Notes: generated by a model from the sequence alone, not told the origin. DNA of 64,000 nt from CAVXWV01 sp963695415 (GCA_963695415.1 CAVOGL010000001.1:342196-406195), one strand, 5' to 3'. Shown: positions 8,102 to 19,054, counted from the stretch's first letter. Translations and numbers: made by a program.

Positions 8102-10988
8102 TCACTCACCCGCTGGCAGCCACACCGGTTTTGCACCCGGTGTGATTTCTTTAGGGGCTGTCCCCCCATTTGACGGAATGAGCATGACGATCCCACTGGG
8201 GTCGACGGCGGAATCGATACCACAAGATCGGGATGTATACGCCAGCCATTTCCCATCCGGCGACCATTCAGACCAGCAATCATCAACAGCATTGTTAGTC
8301 AGGGCAGCAGACTTATTCGTCCCCAACGTGGAGATCAAGTAGATTTCGAAATCTCCGCCATCGTCTCGAAGGGAATAAACGATCCATTCACCATCCGGAG
8401 AAAAAGACGGGAAAGCGGCGTCCTCTTGATCATGCGTGATTTGAACAGGTTTTATTGATCGTGTTGCGGGCAGCAGACGTGACAGAACTGAGACACTCAC
8501 CGTGTAAATGTTCAGATTTTCTCCCTGGAAATCCGAGGCAAACGCCACCTGGCGGCTGTCGGGTGACCACGCCAGGGTCGTGATCGTGTGAGTCTCATTG
8601 AAGTCCGAGGAATCGAGAATAAAAGAAGGCTGTCCACCAGCCGTAGTCACAATGCAAATGGCAGGATTTGCCAGTGCAAATCCCGGATCACCTTTGGTGC
8701 CTCGGCAGACGTAGGCAAGCGTCTTGCTGGAAATATCCCAAGCCATGCTGCCGCTGATCGCTTCTCCAACCTGGCGTGCTCTCCCATTGCTCTCGAGTAC
8801 GAACAACGTGCCTATACCTGGACCAGCGCGCAGCCAAAAGGCTATCTTTTGACCATCAGGAGAAATCCGAAATTCAGAATATTTCGACTGAGATGTCCAG
8901 CTCGAAAGGGTTGTCGCCATTTTGTGTTTGCTGGTTTCTACCGGCTCATCCAGGGTAACTGTATAAGGAAGTTCGTTGAATTCAATTCCCAGAAAACCCG
9001 AACCCCCTAAAGGCGTTTCAGGGATATCGGGCGTTAGGGTTGGAGTAGGTGTGTGTGTAAAAGTGGCGGTGGGTGTGCCTGAGGTTGGAGTCGGTGATGT
9101 AAGTGTTGGACTGCCGGAGGTTGGCGATGGAGAAGGTGTAGGTGATATTGTGGATGTGTGTGTAGGTGTTTCAGGTACTACCGCTGCAATCAACGGCTGA
9201 GGATCATCGAAATCACTGATCCCGTCCCCATCTGTGTCTGGATCATTTGGGTCTGTGCGCAAACGCTGTTCATCGAAGTTGCTCAACCCATCCCCATCCG
9301 GATCACTGTACAGAAAAGTTTGAGTCGCATTCGGTGGATTTTGCCCGGACGACGGTGGATTCCGGGGCAAGAATTTCGCCAGCAATCCACCGACCACGGC
9401 GACGAAAACAATTAAAGCCAGGATTATTACGAGACGGTTAGAAATCAGCGGTCCACACAACAGCTCAACCTTATGCAGGTGTGGAGTAGTTTTAGGATGG
9501 CTTATCTGGACACTGAAATCATACTCTTCAATCCCGCCGAAAAGGCGTTTCGATTTTGGCGCAGCATTGAAGGCAATCACCCTGGTTTGCCCTTCTCTCA
9601 CCTGGACATCAGCGTTCGCTGGCTCGAAGACCAGCGCCTCTGAAGGATCAATGAATTCAACTTGAAACGTCTCCGGCTGGTTACCGCTGTTTTCGATCGT
9701 AATTTCGCATTCTTGTCCCGCTGCAAGAGGATTTGGCTCCAGGCTTGAGACGAATTGGGTATAAGACGCCAGCTCCATGCGCCCTTCGATCTCCGTACTT
9801 TGCTGGCTGTCCTGAAGACTCACGGCGTGGATGGTGAATATGCGCTCCCCTGCTTTTGCCTGGGGAAGGCGGGGCGGGTTTAGGGTGAGTGTGACTTTCT
9901 TCTGCCTTCCAGGATCGAGTTGGACGATATTCATGGATAATTTCGCCCAATCCTCCGGAAGACCTCGTAAGGTCATTTGGATCGAGCCAGGTCGATCACC
10001 CAGGTTGTAAACCTCCACTGAGACTCGCAAGGTGGATCCCGGAAGCAATGTGAACTGTGGCGGATTCAGTCTCAAATGGATCGAGCCTTCATCCGGGCTT
10101 TGGGTAATCGCAGTCAAAAAACCAGTTTCTGTTGGCAGTTCGCCGGTTAAACCAATAATTAATTCACCGCGGTCATCAAGCTCGAAAGCCCCAAAATCCG
10201 GGGTCTGCTTCGCCTTAGACCAGTCGGCGACATTCTTCTGTACATGTAAGCCCAGTTCTGAACCGGTGACAAACCCTTTATGATCGTTGTCCGCTTTACC
10301 AAGAACCAATGCCTCAATCAAAGTGCCGGTGAACAAGGAATGCCCTTTGACCGGTCCGCTGTCCAGAGCAGGTTGATCTGCCATGGCTGAAGTGATCACG
10401 CGTTCTGCTCATGCGCCGGTTCATCTCGCGAGAATAATCTCCCGGGCTTCGTAAAGTGTGAACTGAATCACCCAGGGCGAACCCGCTGTAACACGAATCG
10501 AGGATGACAAGTATGTGACGGGCAGGCAGCCTGGCTACGTCCTCCAGAAAAGACTCCAATTTAACATAGGTGCTGAATTTCTTGTCCTCGGGTCTGCACC
10601 CTTCGACAGGGATCAGGTATCCGGTCTGGACCGCGCGGTTTCCTGCTGTGTGAGTCTCAGTGTAGCCATGACCGGCAAAGAAAATCACCAGGTTGTCGTC
10701 TGGTTCGAGTTTGCTACTAAGTTCATCCCGCACCAGGCTCATCAATGCGTCATAGGTTGCTGCCCTGTCATACAAAGGATCGGTGATTTCATCGAATCCC
10801 AACTGGTCAACAAACAGACTGCGAATGCCCTGAGCGTCACTGACAGCATTGTGCAGGATCTGCAGGTTTTCATACTTGTCTATGCCAATCACAGAGATCA
10901 GGTTCCTGCCAGCGCTCTGCTGGCTGCTCGAGGGTGATGTCGAAGAAGCCGGTCTCCCACCCAGGTCACGGTTTAGTTGGTCGTTCAT
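8102..10988 (-). CDS. Membrane-spanning caspase-like (C14) protein with TSP3 repeats and WD40-like propeller, one frame break
   Basis: About 960 residues after repairing a one-base break near 10401 (removing an A gives MSRRVITSA, identical to the paralogue). The N-terminal caspase domain has His107 in FFAGHGYTE and Cys166 in VILDSCYSG. Two Ig-like beta domains follow (around SVEVYNLGDRPGSIQMTL and ECEITIENSGNQPETFQVEF), then a transmembrane helix (RLVIILALIVFVAVVGGLLA), two thrombospondin type 3 calcium loops (DPDGDGLSNFDEQRL and DTDGDGISDFDDPQ), a Thr/Pro/Ser linker, and a TolB/PD40-type propeller with repeated SPDG(Q/E/K) blades. The predicted topology puts the protease inside and the propeller outside, as in a transmembrane receptor-protease. 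It is the second gene of the operon, 22 bp after the caspase-lipase. There is no signal peptide. Confidence 0.8.
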
Positions 10989-11010
10989 TGAGCTAACTCC
11001 CGCATAAGCA

Positions 11011-14000
11011 TCATCCTTCTAAAGCGCTCATTACCGCTTTCAAGCCTGTCTCTGTATTGAAATACGAAAGATGGTCGCAGGCTGCTTCGATCATTTCAGG
11101 CAGCGGGCTGCGGTTTGGGGGGATCCCAAACTGGCTTTCAAGCGAGACGGCGATATCATTCGGCTTGTTATAAAAACCCAGGGACAACAATGCATTACGC
11201 GTTGCAGGAGAAGTCAATTTACCCGCCAGCTTTTTCAAAGCATTGGTTTCAGCCTCAACCCGGTCGGAACTGGCATTTTGGATGAGTGAGGTGTTTCCGG
11301 CGATGACTTTGTAGGCGACATGCGGGTCACCACTGGCATTTAATATCTTATAGAATTGTGACCCCGGCTTCAATTGGTCCAATGTGGTATCGACAGCCTC
11401 GACACCTTTGATGACCGTCACCAGTGAACCCACAAGCGTAGCGATGGCGGCTGGACCGGAAACGAGCGCAACCAGCCCGTTCAACGCAGCCGCGATACCA
11501 ATTACGGCGTAGTCCTCATATACAGCCCAGGGAGTGCCCTTGTTAGGCGCTCCAACAAGCACAGCACGATCCACGATTTGGCTGCCTTCGTCTCGTTCGA
11601 TGAAATATCGCACAACCTGGGTGCCCAGAGAATGGGCTACGATGTGTACTGTTTTCCCTCCCCCAGGGACAAGACCGGCATCATCGAAGAGTTTTACCTT
11701 CAGGGCTGAAGCAGTCTCTTCGATGGAGGTATTGATGTTCTCATAATCGAACGCCAGGACAATGTCGTAACGATCAGCAAGGCTCTCCTCATTTTCAGAA
11801 CCTGCCGGCAGCGGCGAGAAGAAATTCTCCGCCATCCCAACCGTGTCCCCGAACAGACCATGCAGAAGCAATAATATACGCTCTGCCTGGTTAACCTTTC
11901 TTCGAATTTCCCCGGGATCATCCTGGTAAACCAGCACATCCTGTTCATCCTTGTATACCCATGCCAGGCGGTGTATTTTACCTGCCAGGTCCTGCAGTAC
12001 CTGTCTTCTCGGCAACCACTTTTTGGATGAATAATTTAATCGATCCGCCCACACTGCGGCTGTCGCTTGTCGGAGCCGGCAGTGTGTTTACACACACTTT
12101 TACCTTGTTCCCTTCTTGCCAACCGGCGCCAACCGGCAGGTATAGACCTGTTTCCGGATCGTACCCAACGGACAGCAGACTCTCACCTGGCGATAATTGA
12201 GCCTCGATTTCAAAAACAAGCGGCGATTTCGATGTGACCAATTCCCTGCCTGAGACTTCGCTCAACACCACAACACTGGAACCCGCATCTCCTCCACCAA
12301 GCGGTTGGGAAGAGGGATCACCAACCCCACGCGAAGATGCAACATCTCTCGAAATAACAAAGGGTTGGAAATGCTGTGGGTTACTGCGGAAAACGGATGG
12401 TATGGCGAGGTTGCCTAAATCTCTTTTTCCCTCCTCGAAAGCCACAAGCTGCATTTTTGCAGCCAAACCGGCATGGTTTTCAACGGTTACACCCTGTACG
12501 ATTTCGGTTCTTGCACCAGCAGTCTCTACAAGTGGGACGGCGCCTCCCTGGCACACTGTTGTCAGAGTAACCATTTGTGTGCGCCAGTCGCTCAACTTTC
12601 CTCGCGGCGGTCCACTGCCCAGGTCGCGTGTGCGCACACGCTGCATCAATCGGTGCAGGCTGCTGGCAGGGATGGTTGGATCATCAAATCCGCCGCGCAT
12701 GGTCTCGCGTTGGGTCACAACCTGTAGCCGGTCTTGAGCCAGCAAGTGTGCGTTTGAGGCATCCGTCGAAACCACCAGCTTGAGTACATCCGTAAACCGG
12801 GTGACACCGCGTTCAACCAACTCGGGACGCACACTGGCAAAGATAAAACTATCACCAGAATCCGGATCCGTCGCCCAAATTTCTTCCCCTGGATGCAGCC
12901 AGGTACCTCCTCCGAATAAGAAATCTCCCGTGAGCACAGCGTAATCTTCGGTCATATCAACCAACATCACGTACAGCGGCTTCGAGTGATCACCGCTGTG
13001 TCTGATGCGCACCTGAACCGGTACACCCCATTCATCTACATCCGGGTCGTAACCTATCAGCAACTGACCCGGTGCCGAAGATTCCAAGCGCCTGTCGCTG
13101 GCAGGATCATAGCGGAACACGTCGATATGGACAGCATCTGCAGGTATGCCCGATTGTTTGTTCTCTAATTCCAATAACGATAACCAGGTTGACATATGCT
13201 CCAGCTTAGCAACCACTTCGCCGGCAGCCTGGCTGCCTTGTTCTCTGCTAACTCGAACCTGAAGAGGCTGCAAATCCCCGCCGCGCTGGAGCAAGAAGGC
13301 ATTCGTATCCAGATTTGCAGTCACTCTTAAAGTTGCCAGGGACATGTCGTCGACAACGCTGAGCGCTTGAGATGCATCTACAAGCTGTATCAATTCCTGC
13401 ACTGCAGCCTGGTCAGAACCGCCGATGTGGACAGGGCAGGGTGGTAAAGGCGTGGATACCACCACCGCTTTGTATGCTTCCACCAGGCTTGGCTGAGCGC
13501 CATCCTTCATCTGCACCAGGATACGCGAGCGCGTGCCGAATACCTGGATCACCTGTGCATCCCCAATGGCATCATCGAGACGGCTGCCTGCCTCCAGAGA
13601 GTGGTTTAGCGGGAAAACCTTGAGCTGCGTGATTTCCGATCCTGTTGGAGCCTGGATGCCGTGTACCGCACCCCCATCGATGAACCACCCCTGTCCCGAT
13701 TCAAAAAATATGTTGAAATAAGGGATACCGCCTCTTTCCGAAATTCGCTGCTCGCCACCCAGGAAAGGCATCTGGATATCGCCCGGTTTTACGCTTTCGA
13801 GAACTGGCGTCTGGTCTTTTACCTGCCCACGCACCAGCGCCGAAGTGCGGTTGAATATATCACGGTAAGTTAAAGCCGGACCTGACTGCTGCAGGCTGTC
13901 GAGGATGAAATAAGAGAAAACACCATGTGTGAGACCATCTCGCATGCCTTTCTCACGGGCTGATTCCTCAGCCCGGCATGCTGAGAGGACTACGTGTCTT

Positions 14001-14644
14001 CCGGAAGGCAGCGCGAACCAGTTGCTCTCGATAGGTGCGGTGGAGAGCTGGTCTGCCAGACCCGGCAAGAAGCTCTCAACCGGTCGGTCGCGGGCATCCT
14101 GCGGCGCCAGCCTTGCCCTGCTCCCCTGGGGATCACGGGTTCCAGAGCCCGAATGGCAAGAATCGAGCACAACAAGTACGTTAGGAGGTTCAACACCTGG
14201 ACCCTTGTTGGTGATCTCAGCGATTAAAACTGCTAATTCCTTGTCTGCGAGGTCCCAACTACCAGGAGTGCGGCTGTCATAACATACCAGTGTTTCATCC
14301 AGATGGTCTGGCTCGATATTCCAAAATGCAGGAGGCGCTTTTTCCTGTGATCCATGACCACTGAAATAGAATAAAGCCGTGTCGCCCGATCCAGCCTGGA
14401 TGAGTGTGGCGCGGAAAGCTTCAATCACCGCCTGCCTGGTGGGTTTTCGTTCACCTGGATTGTCATCATCGCCAGAGGTGAGAACTTCAAGTTTTAAATC
14501 GAAATAACCATCACCACTGCGCCCCTCAAGGTATTGAAGCATTGCCTTGACATCATTGACACAGCCGTTCAAAGCCGGCACATCTCCAAGATATTGGTTG
14601 ATACCAACTAACAGAGCAAAAACGGTCGGCTTCACCTTAGTCAA
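11011..14644 (-). CDS. Caspase-like (C14) protease fused to an alpha/beta-hydrolase (lipase-like), one frame break
   Basis: First gene of the operon, about 1200 residues. The caspase domain (1-260) has FALLVGINQYLG, GCVNDVKAML, His97 in FYFSGHGSQE and Cys163 in VVLDSCHSGSG. A long middle region of beta-rich segments (about 300-870) has no family I can name. After a break near 11990 the frame continues into an alpha/beta-hydrolase: oxyanion segment ILLLLHGLFGD, nucleophile VHIVAHSLGTQ, and a late His in CDHLSYF, like the DUF7379/lipase domains seen in other bacterial proteins. The product could cut proteins and hydrolyse lipid or ester bonds. It starts with TTG at 14644 behind a strong GGAGGGAGG site. 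If the break is real, the hydrolase would be a separate protein starting inside the overlap. Confidence 0.78.
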
Positions 14645-14691
14645 GACAACCTCCCTCCGGTTTGATAAACTTGACGGAACCAGTCTTATTA

Positions 14692-14720
14692 AGTGTACAG
14701 GTAATCTAGAGGGATGTCAA
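14692..14720 (-). promoter_or_regulatory. Sigma-70-type promoter of the caspase operon
   Basis: On the minus strand, TTGACA (14720-14715), a 17-nt spacer and TACACT (14697-14692). A start near 14685 leaves a leader of about 40 nt containing GGAGGGAGG. This is the best promoter in the window. The downstream genes are separated by 22, 56, 2 and 10 bp, so it probably serves all five. Confidence 0.65.
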
Positions 14721-14754
14721 TTATTTCTCGCCAGTACTTTTGTCCAGATGTTTT

Positions 14755-15540
14755 TCAACTGGCTGCTGGCTGCAACTCCTTCTTTCTAACCAGAGTAACG
14801 ACTGCCAGAATCGCCAGGATGGCTGCCAGGATGTAGGCTACCATGCTGACCGTCTGGTTATCAGCGATGTTATTAGGCACTCCTACACCGATGAAAGCCC
14901 AAACGATGACCAGGACATAAGCAACATCGCTGTGACGTATCGCCATCAAAACAGCCAGGATTGCTCCCACCACAAGCAGCAGGATACTCAGCCATGGTGC
15001 ATACTGCCCGCCAGTCCAACCCCAATCATATAAGGTTATCGTGGTATTCGCTATCGTGGCTATACTGATCCAGCCGAGGTAAATACTGATGGGAACTCTC
15101 AGACACCAACTTTCTGCCGTTGACACCCTGGTAACACCGGTCTCCAGCCGCAGGTAGATGACAATGAGCGACAGGAGGATCAAAACCATGAAAACTTCGG
15201 TCAGCCAGAACCAGCCTGTCTGGAAACCATAATGCCAGGCGAACAACCACAACATGTTGGCCAGGCAGCTCCAGACCAGAGCATATCCAACTTTACGCAG
15301 TCGCGGGTTCTCGCGCTGAGCAGGCAGGAACTGGTAAACCGCATAGGCAACCAGACCGATGTAGATAACACCCCAGATGGAAAACACATATCCCGCGGGC
15401 GTAACCAGGAGCGGGTATGCGTCTGAAATTTCATTGGTTGGAATGTTATTTAATGGGAGCGCATTAGCGGCAATATTGACGATAATGGTGAGAGCAACAG
15501 CAACTGCGGTACTCGTCTGACGGACAAGATCCTTGTTCAT
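14755..15540 (-). CDS. TspO/MBR-related tryptophan-rich membrane protein
   Basis: The 261-residue integral membrane protein has about eight hydrophobic segments and many Trp residues (YVFSIWGVIYIGLVAYAVYQ, NMLWLFAWHYGF, GWFWLTE, LYDWGWTGGQYAPWLSIL). This matches the long bacterial tryptophan-rich sensory/TspO-related family rather than classical 160-residue TspO. Such proteins bind tetrapyrroles or similar hydrophobic ligands, but the ligand here cannot be read. The start has AAGGAGGAACC before the ATG. It lies downstream of, and opposite in origin to, the MttB gene cluster, with which it shares a 99-bp divergent promoter region. Its end is about 35 bp from the caspase promoter, so it sits just upstream of that operon on the same strand. 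Confidence 0.75.
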   Translation of the reverse strand: MNKDLVRQTSTAVAVALTIIVNIAANALPLNNIPTNEISDAYPLLVTPAGYVFSIWGVIYIGLVAYAVYQFLPAQRENPRLRKVGYALVWSCLANMLWLFAWHYGFQTGWFWLTEVFMVLILLSLIVIYLRLETGVTRVSTAESWCLRVPISIYLGWISIATIANTTITLYDWGWTGGQYAPWLSILLLVVGAILAVLMAIRHSDVAYVLVIVWAFIGVGVPNNIADNQTVSMVAYILAAILAILAVVTLVRKKELQPAAS

Positions 15541-15597
15541 TGGTTCCTCCTTAGGAATAAATTGGAAAATGTTGATATCTGGTTATTATAATATCTT

Positions 15598-15606
15598 TGG
15601 TATGAT
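15598..15606 (+). promoter_or_regulatory. Extended -10 element upstream of MttB homologue
   Basis: TGG followed by TATGAT (15601-15606). A start near 15613 gives a short leader carrying AAGGAAG before the ATG at 15640. A further TATAAT lies at 15587-15592. Which is used cannot be decided here. Confidence 0.35.
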
Positions 15607-15639
15607 TACAAAACTTACTCCAAAAGGAAGTTGATGCCA

Positions 15640-17049
15640 ATGAGGGTCTTCGGTCATCCATACCTGTTGCTCGATCCTGCAGAGATTTCAAAAATCCACC
15701 AGTCTGCTTTACGGATTCTGGACGAGATGGGCATGGAAATTCACAACGCTGATCTTTTGTCCATCCTCGCAGAAGCAGGTTTACCTGTGGATCGGGAAAT
15801 ATTTCGCGTCCGCTTCCCGGCTGCGTGGGTAGAAAACTGGATCGCAGACAGCGACAAATTCGATTGGGAAAATGCAACCCCCCAGGTTTCGGCTTCAGCG
15901 GGGGTGTACCACAGCCGCTTCCATGATCCAAAAAGCAGGCAGCTGCTATCCTGGGATGAAGGACGACTCAGCTCCTATTTTTCTCTTGCACGCAGCCTTC
16001 CGAACATAAACCATGCATTACTGCTGGGTAATCGTCTTGATGGAGAACCCATACTGGAACCACTTTACGAGCGTTATTACGCCTGGAAATGGGGAGCAGT
16101 CGAAGGCGGGTCTATCCTGCATGATGAGCTTTGTCCATACCTCACGGAAATGTATGAGATTGCCGCAGACCACCGAAACCAAAATAGTGATGAACTCTTC
16201 AATGCGAACGTTTACCTTGTTCCGGCGCTAAAATTGGGCGCTCACGAAGCCTACCAGGTGGCTTACTTCCTGGAACGCGGGTTCCGGGTCCGTATTGGCG
16301 GTTCGATGATGAGTATGGGAGCAAATGCACCGGTGACAACTGTTGGCGCAGTCACCCTCAACCTGGCTGAACAATTTGCCCTGGGCATCCTCGATTGGGC
16401 ACTGTTTGGGGAGAATAACCTGCACCTCGCTTCCAGCATCGCACCTTTGGACATGCGCACGCTGATCCGCCCATTCGGTAGACCTGAAAGTACTTTTGCC
16501 AACCTGATGATGGCGCAACTTGCGCGGTTTTACGGCGCCAGTTTTTCTGGGCACGCGGCATTGAGTGATGCCAAACTTCCTTCCGCTGAAGCCGGGTACC
16601 AGAAAGCGTTCTCAGCCCTGCCCTTGCTGATGTCTGGAGGCAGTCTCTGGATGGATGCTGGTCTGCTGGCAATTGATGAGGTGTGTTCTCCCATCCAACT
16701 CGTCCTGGATAATGAGTTCCTGGGAGCAGTAAAACACCTTTGCCAGGAATTCACCATCGATGAAGAAAGCATCGCAGTCGACACAATCTTAGAGACAGGG
16801 ATCGCAGGAATTTATGCTGGTCACGAACATACCGTGCGGAATTTCCGTAAAGAATTGTGGCAGCCTGGTATATGGTCGAGGGAAATGTTAAACGTTTGGC
16901 TAGCTAATGGGGAAAAGCTCGACGCTGATAAAGCTGCTGGGATAGCTGCTTCAGCAAAAGCAGACAAAATCCATATCAACCAGACATTCGAAATTGACTT
17001 GCTCGAAGTGATCGCCGATGCCCGCAGCAGGCTGGTCCAGGATGGCTGA
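15640..17049 (+). CDS. Trimethylamine methyltransferase (MttB) family protein, non-pyrrolysine
   Basis: A 469-residue TIM-barrel protein of the MttB superfamily. It shows the family's N-terminal signature (HQSALRILDEMGMEIHNADL) and the later GGSMMSMGANAPVTTVGAVT and AGYQKAFSALPLLMSGG segments. The frame contains no internal TAG, so it is not a pyrrolysine enzyme; such homologues include glycine-betaine and other quaternary-amine or corrinoid methyltransferases. No cognate corrinoid protein or activase is in the window. Its end overlaps the HAD phosphatase start by 8 nt (ATGGCTGA), indicating translational coupling. I prefer the ATG at 15640, 9 nt after AAGGAAG, over the upstream TTG/ATG pair. 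Confidence 0.85.
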   Translation: MRVFGHPYLLLDPAEISKIHQSALRILDEMGMEIHNADLLSILAEAGLPVDREIFRVRFPAAWVENWIADSDKFDWENATPQVSASAGVYHSRFHDPKSRQLLSWDEGRLSSYFSLARSLPNINHALLLGNRLDGEPILEPLYERYYAWKWGAVEGGSILHDELCPYLTEMYEIAADHRNQNSDELFNANVYLVPALKLGAHEAYQVAYFLERGFRVRIGGSMMSMGANAPVTTVGAVTLNLAEQFALGILDWALFGENNLHLASSIAPLDMRTLIRPFGRPESTFANLMMAQLARFYGASFSGHAALSDAKLPSAEAGYQKAFSALPLLMSGGSLWMDAGLLAIDEVCSPIQLVLDNEFLGAVKHLCQEFTIDEESIAVDTILETGIAGIYAGHEHTVRNFRKELWQPGIWSREMLNVWLANGEKLDADKAAGIAASAKADKIHINQTFEIDLLEVIADARSRLVQDG

Positions 17050-17770
17050 AAACGGGTCACTGGTACAGACCGGTTCAACCCGAATCATCCCGGAGACCGT
17101 CGTTTGTTTCGACCTGGACGGAGTCCTCGCTCTAACAGAACCGCTTAAGGCAAAAGCGCACACAGCGACCGTGGGATATTTCGGCGGTTCCGCTACCTAT
17201 GAACAATACCTGCAATTAATGGGCAGCAGTCACGAGACCGTGCGTAGTGGAATGATGGCTGTATCCGGAATTAACATCGATGAGAAAATCTACACCCGGA
17301 AATTTCGCCAGATTTACCATTCCCTGGTGGAGGCAGAGCTGGTCATCCGCCCTGGTGCTTTTGACCTGGTTTCGCAATTACATACGCTGGATATCCCGAT
17401 GGCTGTGGTCAGCTCGAGTACTCGTAAAATGGTGCACCAGGTGTTGGAGATCGCCAACCTTAGAAATCTTATCAATGTAGTCGTATCAGCTGATGACGTT
17501 ATCCATAAGAAACCCGATCCTGAACCTTACCTGAAAGCTATTTCTCTCCTGTCCGCATCACCCAATCAGGCGGTTATTTTCGAGGACAGCCCCAGCGGTG
17601 TAGAGTCCGGGTTACGGGCAGGCTCCAAAGTGATTGCAGTTCTGCACAGCATGAACATTGACCAGGATTTCAGCGAAGCTGACTATCAGGTCGATGGTTT
17701 CGAGCCAGTGCCCGAGTTAATCGACCTGGTGTTGAAGCTGCCGACAGAAAGGAAAAAGCGCCATGATTGA
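17042..17770 (+). CDS. HAD-superfamily phosphatase (beta-phosphoglucomutase-like)
   Basis: The 242-residue protein shows the haloacid dehalogenase motifs in order: motif I FDLDGVLALTE, a helical cap, motif II VVSSSTRKMV, motif III Lys in HKKPDPEPYL, and motif IV VIFEDSPSGVESG. It belongs to the subclass that dephosphorylates small phosphorylated metabolites or isomerises sugar phosphates; the substrate is unknown. The ATG at 17042 is chosen because it sits inside the MttB stop region, and its own 3' end overlaps the next gene's ATG by 8 nt. Three genes are thus chained by overlaps, unusual company for a phosphatase, which suggests a shared catabolic or signalling role. Confidence 0.85.
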   Translation: MAENGSLVQTGSTRIIPETVVCFDLDGVLALTEPLKAKAHTATVGYFGGSATYEQYLQLMGSSHETVRSGMMAVSGINIDEKIYTRKFRQIYHSLVEAELVIRPGAFDLVSQLHTLDIPMAVVSSSTRKMVHQVLEIANLRNLINVVVSADDVIHKKPDPEPYLKAISLLSASPNQAVIFEDSPSGVESGLRAGSKVIAVLHSMNIDQDFSEADYQVDGFEPVPELIDLVLKLPTERKKRHD

Positions 17771-19002
17771 AGAACTGCTCAGCCGCATCCCCTTATTCGC
17801 ACTTCTACCAGACGAGGAGATCGATACCCTCGCAGCAATCTTGCAGCCGATGTCAGTCCCTGAACAAACTGTCTTGCTGGTAGAAAATCATTCGGACGAC
17901 CGGTTTTATATCCTGGTAGATGGATGGGTTGAGATCGTCAAGTCTTTGGGCACTCCGTCCCAACGTGTTGTAGGTTGGCGCCAGGGAGGCACCCTGCTGG
18001 GAGAGATGAGTCTCTTCACCCGTGACGGCGCTCACACTGCAAGCGTGGTCGCCATGACACCTATAAAATTACTCTCGATGACACGCCAGGAGTTCGATGC
18101 CTTGTTGAACCGGCGACCGCGCCTTGCGTATGAAATGGTGCGCATTCTCAGCCAGCGGTTGAATGAGTTCAGAGAACCTGACCATTCTCGATCTCGAAGA
18201 AAAGAACCGGTTACTCACCCAGGCGTATGAAGAGCTGAGCAATGCCCAGGTGCAAATCATTGAGAAAGAGAAGCTGGAACATGAGCTGGAAATATCAAGG
18301 CAGATGCAGCTCAGCATACTGCCTGAAGTCCTCCCGAAACCCACTAACTCAAATTTCGGGGCAAAGATGGTACCCGCTCGAGCCGTGGGCGGTGATTTTT
18401 ACGATGTGATCCCACTCCCCAATCACCGCTACGGGATTGTGTTAGGCGATGTCTCCGATAAAGGTGTCCCGGCTTCCTTATTTATGGCGCTGTCTTATTC
18501 GCTGGTGCGCGCCGAGAGCCAGCGCAGCGACTCACCGGAGGAAGTTTTGCAAATGGTGAACAAGCACTTGCTGGAGATCAACGCCTCGGAAATGTTCGTA
18601 ACACTCGTCTACGGTATCTATGATGACAAAGCTGGTGTCTTCGATTACGCACGCGCCGGACATCCGGCGCCATTGTTGATCGATGAAGACTGCACACCTT
18701 CCGAATTGGAGATGAAATTGGGTCAACCGCTTGGTTTAATTGATAATCCTGCCATCGACACAAACCAATTCGAGATCCCAACTGGCGGTTTAATGCTCCT
18801 TTACAGCGATGGGCTGAGCGAAGCCACGAACTCCCTACAGGCTATTTTCGGAGCAGCGAACATCACTAAAGCGATCGCAGGTTGCTCAGGTAGAAATGCC
18901 CAGGAGGTGTGCGACTTCCTGTGGCAGCAGGTGAAAGATTTCTCCCCTCAGGACGCACTGCATGATGATTTCGCAGTGGTGGCGGTCCGCCATACTGGGT
19001 GA
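17763..19002 (+). CDS. Cyclic-nucleotide-binding SpoIIE/RsbU-type Ser/Thr phosphatase, one frame break
   Basis: The N-terminal 130 residues form a cNMP-binding beta-roll (PLFALLPDEEIDTLAAIL, then FYILVDGWVEIVK and GEMSLFTRDG). A coiled coil follows (EEKNRLLTQAYEELSNAQVQ), then a PP2C-like SpoIIE domain with the metal-ligand motifs VGGDFYDV, GDVSDKGVPASL, YARAGHPAP and DDFAVVAVR. Two frames overlap at 18163-18230; removing one T near 18172 gives LNESENLTILDLEEK, so this is one protein of about 412 residues. It should dephosphorylate an anti-sigma-factor antagonist in response to a nucleotide, although no STAS or RsbW-like partner gene is in the window. Its ATG overlaps the HAD stop. Confidence 0.82.
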
Positions 19003-19054
19003 CAACCCGGATGATTACCAAATATCGAATAAACACCTGGAATAACCCCTTCGT

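Noticed and set aside
15640..17049. Pyrrolysine-containing trimethylamine methyltransferase
   Set aside because: The frame has no internal TAG and no pyl genes are visible.
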